This document shows positions 1 through 3,874 of a stretch of DNA of 8,811 bases, piece by piece. Origin of the DNA: an uncultured Flavobacteriales bacterium (GTDB taxonomy: Bacteria > Bacteroidota > Bacteroidia > Flavobacteriales > Crocinitomicaceae); assembly GCA_946480815.1 (NCBI GenBank), contig CAMLLB010000082.1:1-8811 (forward strand), written 5' to 3'. A program made the translations under genes and the position numbers. How positions within the stretch are numbered: the stretch's first letter is position 1; each line of letters opens with the position of its first letter. A model generated the notes under the pieces. It saw only the letters and a program-made list of their open reading frames with translations, did no database searches and was not told the DNA's origin.

Positions 1-33
1 AATTACGAATTACGAATTACGAATTACGAATTA
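1..33. repeat. Heptad tandem repeat (AATTACG x4 plus partial)
   Basis: Four perfect direct copies of AATTACG are followed by AATTA. The tract begins at the first base of the window, so it probably extends further left. It lies between the 3' end of the minus-strand Crp/Fnr gene and whatever is outside the window. No coding sense was found. A one-base variant of the unit (AATTAGG) recurs at 61-74. From memory, similar tracts occur between genes in Bacteroidota; no function is known to me. Confidence 0.9.
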
Positions 34-60
34 TTTGATTTTTAAACGATTGAACTTTTT

Positions 61-100
61 AATTAGGAATTAGGTCCCGATAGCTATCGGGATAGGAATT
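61..100. repeat. 18-bp perfect palindrome embedded in AATTAGG repeats
   Basis: Two AATTAGG units (61-74) are followed by the perfect palindrome TCCCGATAGCTATCGGGA (75-92) and then TAGGAATT (93-100). As RNA the palindrome can fold into a 7-bp stem with an AGCU loop on either strand. There is no T-run after it on either side, so it is a poor rho-independent terminator. It lies 37 bp past the stop of the Crp/Fnr gene. The GC-rich core in an AT-rich spacer resembles dispersed REP-like elements that I recall from Bacteroidota intergenic regions. It could also help terminate or stabilise the 3' end of the upstream mRNA. Confidence 0.75.
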
Positions 101-129
101 TCTCAAGGATATGGATAAAAACCAGGATA

Positions 130-705
130 TCACTTCTGAGCGAGCCTTTTACGGATCCTGCTGAGTGATTCGGGTTTAACACCTATGTAACTTGCAATGA
201 TGTATTGGGGGATTCGTTGCAATAATTCAGGCCTTGTCCGCATCAGGTTTATGTAACGTTCTTCGGGAGTGTCGGTAAAATAGGAACCTGAAAGCTCTTG
301 CTGCTCGGCAAACACTTTTTCCATGACCCTGCGCGAAATGGTTGCGAGTTTTGGAAATTGAGCGTAGAGCTGTTCTTCTTTTTCACGATTCCCGACAACT
401 AAAGTACATTCGTCAACACACTCCAGGAAATGCTTTGAAGGAGAATTATAGGTCATACTTTGCATGGAAATAACCCATTGTTCTTCAGTAAAGAAGTTAT
501 TGGTTTTTTCTTCACCGTCAATTAAAAAATACTGACGGACACAACCATCCAGTACAAAATAAGCTTCCGAAGAGATTTCTCCTTCTTTTAACAAGATCGC
601 TCCTTTGGGATATTTTTGAATGGAAAGTGTTGCTACGATTCCATCAACTTCCTCTTGGGTAAGGGGAAGGATTTTTGAAAAGTATGTGAGCAATCTTTGT
701 TCCAT
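130..705 (-). CDS. Crp/Fnr-family transcriptional regulator
   Basis: The 191-residue product has the Crp/Fnr layout. Residues 1-115 form a cyclic-nucleotide-binding-type beta-roll, with the motif PKGAILLKEGEISSEAYFVLDG at about 33-54. A dimerisation helix follows at about 118-140, and a C-terminal helix-turn-helix lies at about 165-187, with recognition helix KPESLSRIRKRL. The usual cAMP-phosphate RxS signature is absent from the roll, and there is no N-terminal cysteine cluster of the FNR type. The ligand is therefore unknown, as in most of the many Bacteroidota paralogues of about 190 residues. The start at 705 is supported by full-length family alignment from memory; no Shine-Dalgarno is visible. 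It lies 40 bp downstream of a secreted-protein gene on the same strand, and an inverted repeat fills that gap. Confidence 0.93.
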   Translation of the reverse strand: MEQRLLTYFSKILPLTQEEVDGIVATLSIQKYPKGAILLKEGEISSEAYFVLDGCVRQYFLIDGEEKTNNFFTEEQWVISMQSMTYNSPSKHFLECVDECTLVVGNREKEEQLYAQFPKLATISRRVMEKVFAEQQELSGSYFTDTPEERYINLMRTRPELLQRIPQYIIASYIGVKPESLSRIRKRLAQK

Positions 706-708
706 CAG

Positions 709-734
709 TTTTACCGGTTTAATAACTGGTAAAA
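709..734. promoter_or_regulatory. Inverted repeat filling the gap upstream of the Crp/Fnr gene
   Basis: TTTTACCGGT (709-718) and ACTGGTAAAA (725-734) form a 10-bp dyad with one mismatch (a G-T pair) and a 6-base spacer TTAATA. It occupies most of the 40-bp gap between the secreted-protein stop (746) and the Crp/Fnr start codon (703-705). It could be an autoregulatory operator, since Crp/Fnr dimers bind two-fold symmetric sites, or an RNA hairpin that hides the translation start. It is not a convincing terminator for the upstream gene because no U-run follows the stem on the minus strand. Confidence 0.5.
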
Positions 735-745
735 ATAAGGATTTC

Positions 746-1150
746 TTATTTCAATCGCATCCCGATCCCAACTCCAAGATTCCAGCGCCCGTTTGCTGTT
801 GCTGTTTTTGTATTATAGTAGATCGGAACCTGTACGGCTAATTTTTTCCAGCAATAAGTTAAACCGCAACCTAAGGTTGGAGTGATCGGAGAATTCTTGA
901 ACAGGCCTTTGTCTTCTTTGTATCTTAAAGAGGGGAGCATTCCCAAGGTGATTTTGGAACTTTTATATGTGAAATTAATGTTTGGTCCCGTGAAATTGAG
1001 GAATATTCCGTTGTCTACATAACCGGCAATGATCACACCATCGAAAGGATTGAATTTGATGGTCTGTTTTGCGGGTTCCGGTTTGGTTTCCTGCGAAAAA
1101 AAAGTACTTGTAAGAAAGGTTAGGAAGCAGGATAATAGAATTTGTCTCAT
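746..1150 (-). CDS. Small secreted beta-rich protein, function unknown
   Basis: The 134-residue product starts with a signal-peptide-like segment (about residues 1-19, hydrophobic LLSCFLTFLTSTFFS), probably cleaved just before Q20. The mature part alternates polar and hydrophobic residues and is rich in Gly, Asn, Tyr and Phe (for example FNPFDGVIIAGYVDNGIFLNF at 33-53). It closes with GRWNLGVGIGMRLK. This pattern suggests a small beta-barrel or beta-sandwich in the outer membrane or periplasm. From memory, similar short proteins with an FNPFDG-like stretch occur in Flavobacteriales without an assigned role. The LLSC at 5-8 resembles a lipobox but sits too close to the N-terminus to be persuasive. 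The gene is 40 bp upstream of the Crp/Fnr gene, so the two may share a transcript. Confidence 0.75.
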   Translation of the reverse strand: MRQILLSCFLTFLTSTFFSQETKPEPAKQTIKFNPFDGVIIAGYVDNGIFLNFTGPNINFTYKSSKITLGMLPSLRYKEDKGLFKNSPITPTLGCGLTYCWKKLAVQVPIYYNTKTATANGRWNLGVGIGMRLK

Positions 1151-1242
1151 CTTTTTTACTGCAAAGGGAATTCTTTTTTGGAAAGAACTGGAAAAGTAGG
1201 GGAGATGAATGTACTAAGTGGTATAAAATATGTAATAAGTTT

Positions 1243-1258
1243 GTCGATTTGTATCGAC
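1243..1258. repeat. Short perfect hairpin in intergenic region
   Basis: GTCGAT (1243-1248), spacer TTGT, ATCGAC (1253-1258). It lies 93 bp upstream of the secreted-protein start and about 70 bp downstream of the ArsR-like stop (both on the minus strand). On the plus strand it is followed by TTTT, but no plus-strand gene reads into it. An operator for the secreted-protein gene is the more natural reading. No confident Bacteroidota promoter could be placed in the 1151-1329 gap. Confidence 0.5.
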
Positions 1259-1292
1259 TTTTAAAGGGTTTTTGATTTCTGATGAAAAATAA

Positions 1293-1328
1293 TTACCATG
1301 GTAAATGGAGGATAAGTGTACACTTATC
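1293..1328. promoter_or_regulatory. Two adjacent perfect palindromes after the ArsR-like gene
   Basis: TTACCATGGTAA (1293-1304, 12 bp) and GATAAGTGTACACTTATC (1311-1328, 18 bp) are both perfect palindromes and only 6 bp apart. The second ends two bases before the stop codon (1330-1332) of the ArsR-like gene, which is read on the minus strand. On that strand a TTATTTTT stretch follows the 12-bp palindrome, so together they may act as a weak terminator. Equally, they may be dimer-binding operators for the secreted-protein gene that follows. The sequence does not decide between these. Confidence 0.55.
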
Positions 1329-1329
1329 T

Positions 1330-1629
1330 CTAAGTAAAAGCCCAGCGGATTTTGTCCCAATCTTCCAATGCTTTTTCATTTTTTGACCAGAAATAAGTAT
1401 TTCCGATATAATAACCTTTAATCAATCCACTTCTTTCAATTAAACTCACATGATGATTCAAAGTTTTCTGATGCAGATGAATGAATTTCTCCAACATAGG
1501 AACATTCATGATGTGATAATTGTCCAAAAACTGTAAAATTTCAATACGTGCAGAAGCCGATACAACTAACCCCAATTCTGCATTCCTATTAGTCTGATCA
1601 GTAAAAATATGTTTCTTTTTTGCTCCCAT
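1330..1629 (-). CDS. ArsR-like winged-helix DNA-binding protein lacking cysteines
   Basis: The 99-residue product resembles the short Bacteroidota ArsR/SmtB-type regulators that begin MGxxKTExFT. It has an N-terminal KKKHIFTDQTNRNAELG, then a helix SARIEILQFL (about 26-35). The helix-turn-helix spans about 43-66 and contains KTLNHHVSLIERSGLI, the counterpart of the ArsR TxSxHLxxLxxxGLI motif. A wing follows (KGYYIGNTYFW, about 71-81). Canonical relatives have a CxC-type metal site in the alpha3 region; here that position reads MNVPMLEKF and the protein has no cysteine at all. Direct thiol-metal sensing is therefore unlikely. AGGAAAGAG, about 8 bp upstream of the ATG, may be a weak ribosome-binding site. 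The gene diverges from the PadR unit across 188 bp. Confidence 0.8.
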   Translation of the reverse strand: MGAKKKHIFTDQTNRNAELGLVVSASARIEILQFLDNYHIMNVPMLEKFIHLHQKTLNHHVSLIERSGLIKGYYIGNTYFWSKNEKALEDWDKIRWAFT

Positions 1630-1654
1630 AATTCATCTCTTTCCTATTTAATTT

Positions 1655-1670
1655 AGTGAAAAACATCACT
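1655..1670. promoter_or_regulatory. Inverted repeat upstream of the ArsR-like gene
   Basis: AGTGA (1655-1659), spacer AAAACA, TCACT (1666-1670), centred about 33 bp upstream of the ArsR-like start codon. Its position suits an autoregulatory operator near the promoter. The arms are only 5 bp, so chance occurrence is possible. Confidence 0.35.
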
Positions 1671-1760
1671 TTACGCAAGAGAGCCTTGAATTTTTTCGGA
1701 TACAATATTTAAAGTTAAATCATTGATTTTAAACTGTTTGACTATTTATTCAAAAACAAT

Positions 1761-1806
1761 ACCTAATTTTCTTAGGTAAAAATTTGTATACCTAAAATTC
1801 TTATGT
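1761..1806. promoter_or_regulatory. Candidate PadR operator: alternating ACCTAA/TTAGGT half-sites
   Basis: The perfect dyad ACCTAA-TTTTC-TTAGGT (1761-1777) is followed 29 bp later by a second, imperfect dyad ACCTAA-AATTC-TTATGT (1790-1806). The inner half-sites also form a third dyad, TTAGGTA-N10-TACCTAA (1772-1795). The array straddles the TTTG and runs into the TAnnTTTG of the promoter just ahead of the PadR gene, so a bound repressor would block RNA polymerase. PadR-family repressors commonly autoregulate. The motif differs from the classical ATGT-N8-ACAT site, so the assignment rests on position and symmetry. Confidence 0.6.
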
Positions 1807-1813
1807 ATATTTG
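1783..1813 (+). promoter_or_regulatory. Bacteroidota-type promoter of the PadR unit
   Basis: TTTG (1783-1786), a 19-bp spacer, then TATATTTG (1806-1813) match the Bacteroidota sigma-70 consensus TTTG / TAnnTTTG with standard spacing. Transcription should begin a few bases after 1813, which is at or next to the ATG at 1818. This implies a leaderless or nearly leaderless mRNA. It also means the ATG at 1803 lies in the promoter and is not transcribed. Confidence 0.75.
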
Positions 1814-1817
1814 TCCT

Positions 1818-2162
1818 ATGTATTCATCAGAACTTTTAAAAGGTACGCTTAAAACAATCGTTCTCAATCTGCTTAAGGACAATGGCAGAATGTACGGTTA
1901 TGAAATTACACAGCGAGTCAAAGATCTCACAGGTGAGAAAATTCAAATTACCGAAGGAGCGCTTTATCCGACCTTGCATGCGCTTGAGTCACAAGGTGAA
2001 TTGCAAACGGAAGAAGTGTTTATCGGTAAACGGGTACGAAAGTACTATACACTCACCGAAAAAGGGCAGTCGACGGCCAAAGAGAAAGTAAACGAACTGG
2101 TAGATTTTATGAATACCATGAAGTTTTTGTTGGATCTAGAGCCAAGAACTGGAAATGGTTAG
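1818..2162 (+). CDS. PadR-family transcriptional regulator
   Basis: The product of about 114 residues begins MYSSELLKGTLKTIVLNLL and is a single PadR winged-helix domain. It shows the family signature RMYGYEITQRVKDLTGEKIQITEGALYPTLHALESQGEL, where the ALYPTLHALE helix recognises DNA. The wing is IGKRVRKYYTLTEKG, and a C-terminal helix that would dimerise follows (VDFMNTMKFLLDL). The start at 1818 is preferred over an in-frame ATG at 1803 for two reasons. Family members begin at MYS(S/Q)xLLKG, and the five extra codons overlap the -7 promoter element. The stop codon overlaps the start of the next gene by 8 bp (ATG at 2155), pointing to one operon and translational coupling. PadR proteins with a membrane protein as operon partner usually repress their own operon. 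Confidence 0.92.
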   Translation: MYSSELLKGTLKTIVLNLLKDNGRMYGYEITQRVKDLTGEKIQITEGALYPTLHALESQGELQTEEVFIGKRVRKYYTLTEKGQSTAKEKVNELVDFMNTMKFLLDLEPRTGNG

Positions 2163-3312
2163 AATTTCGGACGAGCAAGTTGATTTTATTCTTCATGAAA
2201 TTGAAGCACGTGGGGTTACCATGAAAGATCTGCAATGGAACCTGCTGGATCACATGTGCTGTATTATTGAAAATGAAATGTCTGAAACAGATAACTTTGA
2301 CCAGTTCTTTCAACGGCTCTTGCCTCGATTTTTCAACGACAACTTGCGTGAAATTCAGGAGGAAACAGAATTGTTATTAACCTTCAAACATTTTTACGCC
2401 ATGAAAAAAACAGTAAATATTTCAGGACTTTTAGCAGCTGTTCTTACCCTGCTGGGATCCGTTTTCAAAGTCATGCATTGGCCTGGTGCCGGAGTTGCCT
2501 TTGTACTGGGGATAGCTATTTTCAGCTTACTTTTCCTACCATTGATGATTGCCCTTAAATTCAGGGATGAAGGAACCAAAACAGACAAATTTGTCTTGAG
2601 TTTCGGATTTTTGGTAGGGATCATTGCTTCTTTAGGTTTTTTATTCAAATTAATGCACTGGCCCGGAGCGAATATTTTGATGCTTACAGGTTTGGTATCA
2701 TTTACCTTTGTATATGTTCCCCTTTATTTCTTTACGAGAGTCAGAAGGCCCGAATTGCGTTTCAATACAACCGTCAACTCTGTTCTGATGATGGCTTGTG
2801 GCGGTTTGCTGTTTGCAATGTACAATTTGGGATATTCTACGAAAGTAGAGGAATCTTCCCGACAGGCTTATCGTTTGTTGAATGAAGAAGTTCAGAAAAT
2901 GGACCAGCCCAAAGTTACTTCTGTGAATCCACGAGACGTAGCGGCATTGCAAAAGCAAGTAAAGCAGTTGGATTTGGAAATCGGCGAATTGAAATCATTG
3001 ATTATTATGAGTTCCGCTCGAATGACGAAGCAGGAGTACGAAGCTATAACGGAAGATGAAGCTTATAGCCGTTTACCAAAAGAAGAAGCGATGTCACGGA
3101 TTTTAAATGCTTCCATGAAAAGTAAGTGGGCTTACATTTGTGAGCTGACTGAAGAAGTCAATGGAAGATTAAAAGTGGCTTATCCGGAGCAAAAAGACCT
3201 GGTTTTTGAAATCAATTCGATTGATCTTGCATCAAATACAACCAAAATTGCCTTACAGAATTTGACATTGATCCAGATGCACTTGCATTTATTGAAATTA
3301 ATCGCCGGCTAG
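2155..3312 (+). CDS. Five-TM protein with two GldL-like hairpins, PadR partner
   Basis: The 385-residue product has three parts. Residues 1-85 are a soluble helical domain with LLDHMCCIIENEM (30-42) and LREIQEETELLL (64-75), matching a domain I recall from other Bacteroidota PadR-linked membrane proteins. Residues 88-225 hold five predicted TM segments. TM1-2 and TM3-4 are two copies, 60 residues apart, of a hairpin with GSVFKVMHWPGA (101-112) and GFLFKLMHWPGA (161-172). This is the motif of the T9SS motor protein GldL/PorL. Residues 226-385 are hydrophilic, with a coiled-coil-like stretch at about 261-283. Basic residues (K84-K85, 135-145, 195-203) put the N-terminus and inter-hairpin loops in the cytoplasm, so the C-terminal domain should be periplasmic. 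GldL's intramembrane glutamate, about 22 residues after the lysine, is F127 and Y187 here. A motor role is unlikely; sensing or anti-PadR signalling is my inference. Confidence 0.85.
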   Translation: MVRISDEQVDFILHEIEARGVTMKDLQWNLLDHMCCIIENEMSETDNFDQFFQRLLPRFFNDNLREIQEETELLLTFKHFYAMKKTVNISGLLAAVLTLLGSVFKVMHWPGAGVAFVLGIAIFSLLFLPLMIALKFRDEGTKTDKFVLSFGFLVGIIASLGFLFKLMHWPGANILMLTGLVSFTFVYVPLYFFTRVRRPELRFNTTVNSVLMMACGGLLFAMYNLGYSTKVEESSRQAYRLLNEEVQKMDQPKVTSVNPRDVAALQKQVKQLDLEIGELKSLIIMSSARMTKQEYEAITEDEAYSRLPKEEAMSRILNASMKSKWAYICELTEEVNGRLKVAYPEQKDLVFEINSIDLASNTTKIALQNLTLIQMHLHLLKLIAG

Positions 3313-3347
3313 ATCAATTATCAATTTTGAGTACAGTTGAACAAAAC

Positions 3348-3384
3348 AAAGAGGGGAATTTTAATCGGTTCCTCTCTTTTATTT
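3348..3384. terminator. Bidirectional terminator between convergent genes
   Basis: AAAGAGGGGAA (3348-3358) and TTCCTCTCTTT (3369-3379) form an 11-bp stem with one G-U pair on the plus strand and a 10-base loop. It is followed by TATTTT on the plus strand and by GTTTTG on the minus strand. It sits 35 bp past the membrane-protein stop, and its 3' arm touches the stop codon of the convergent VOC gene. It can therefore serve both. Confidence 0.8.
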
Positions 3385-3756
3385 TGCATGTTCATCCACT
3401 TCAAAAATTCCAAACGTATTATTATCCAAATCAATAAAGTATCCCTGCCAGCATCTTCCTGGAATTGCAAATTTGGGTAAAGCAACCCTTCCTCCCAATT
3501 TTAAGATCAAAGCTTCCGTTTCATCAAAATTGCTCACTTCAATCGAACAAGTGAAAGCATTCGTTCCATATTCCATTGGCGGGATTTTGGCCGGACGTTT
3601 CAATAAACCGCCATACATACCGTCCGTTTCTATACGATAGTATTCAATGGGGCTGAATTCTTCCTTTACAAATTTCCACCCGAATAATGATTCATAGAAT
3701 GCTTTGTCTCTGCTTGGGTCTGAAGATTGTATTTCAAAATAAGCTACATTATTCAT
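3379..3756 (-). CDS. VOC-superfamily (glyoxalase/dioxygenase-fold) protein
   Basis: The 125-residue protein is one VOC module of two beta-alpha-beta-beta-beta halves. Half one carries VAYFEIQSSDPSRDKAFYESLFGWKF (4-29) and YYRIETDGMYGGLLKRP (39-55). Half two carries TCSIEVSNFDETEALILKLGGRVALPKFAIPG (69-100) and WQGYFIDLDNNTFGIFEVDE (103-122). E8 and E118 lie where VOC enzymes place metal ligands, but the other usual ligand positions are not clear. The pattern IPGxxWxxYxxDxxxNxFGxF is typical of uncharacterised bacterial VOC proteins. The substrate cannot be told from sequence; glyoxalase I, bleomycin-binding and dioxygenase-like roles all use this fold. The gene is monocistronic, converging on the PadR operon and lying downstream of the TPR-glycosyltransferase gene. 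Confidence 0.9.
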   Translation of the reverse strand: MNNVAYFEIQSSDPSRDKAFYESLFGWKFVKEEFSPIEYYRIETDGMYGGLLKRPAKIPPMEYGTNAFTCSIEVSNFDETEALILKLGGRVALPKFAIPGRCWQGYFIDLDNNTFGIFEVDEHAK

Positions 3757-3770
3757 ATGACTGTTTTCTT

Positions 3771-3798
3771 CTAAGATAAAAAAAATGAACCAAACAAA
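3771..3798 (-). promoter_or_regulatory. Possible promoter of the VOC gene
   Basis: Read on the minus strand, TTTG (3798-3795), a 16-bp spacer and TATCTTAG (3778-3771) give a one-mismatch version of the Bacteroidota promoter. It would leave a leader of roughly 10 bases before the ATG at 3756. The TTTG is part of the U-tract of the terminator of the upstream gene. The spacer is slightly short, so this is tentative. Confidence 0.35.
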
Positions 3799-3820
3799 AA
3801 AGAGACCCGAAATGAGCCTC
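3795..3820 (-). terminator. Intrinsic terminator of the TPR glycosyltransferase gene
   Basis: As minus-strand RNA, GAGGCUC (3820-3814), loop AUUUC, GGGUCUC (3808-3802) form a 7-bp stem with two G-U pairs, followed directly by UUUUUUG. The pairing is fully wobble-compatible only on this strand, which gives the direction. It begins 54 bp after the stop codon at 3875. Confidence 0.8.
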
Positions 3821-3874
3821 CTTCTTATAATATCTTGATTTTAATTACTTTATAATTTGCATCAACCAAAAATC

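Noticed and set aside
620..841. Plus-strand open frame of 73 codons
   Set aside because: It lies antisense across the start of the Crp/Fnr gene, the gap and the end of the secreted-protein gene, with no promoter or recognisable family.
1127..1150. LLSC at residues 5-8 of the secreted protein as a lipoprotein lipobox
   Set aside because: Only four residues precede the LLS, with no proper n- and h-region, and a hydrophobic stretch follows the cysteine. An ordinary signal peptide ending near residue 19 fits better.
1803..1817. Upstream in-frame ATG as PadR start (adds MYICP)
   Set aside because: It overlaps the TATATTTG promoter element and lies upstream of the predicted transcript start; PadR relatives begin at MYSS.
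1882..2091. Plus-strand open frame of 69 codons inside the PadR gene
   Set aside because: Alternative-frame shadow of a well-supported PadR gene; Lys/Arg-rich with no domain.
2107..2958. Minus-strand open frames at 2107-2313, 2394-2648 and 2698-2958
   Set aside because: All are antisense to the five-TM protein, whose motifs and overlap with PadR are convincing. None shows a family pattern.
2155..3312. Calling the five-TM protein GldL
   Set aside because: It is about 170 residues longer than GldL, has two hairpins, lacks the TM2 glutamate and is not in a gldKLMN cluster.
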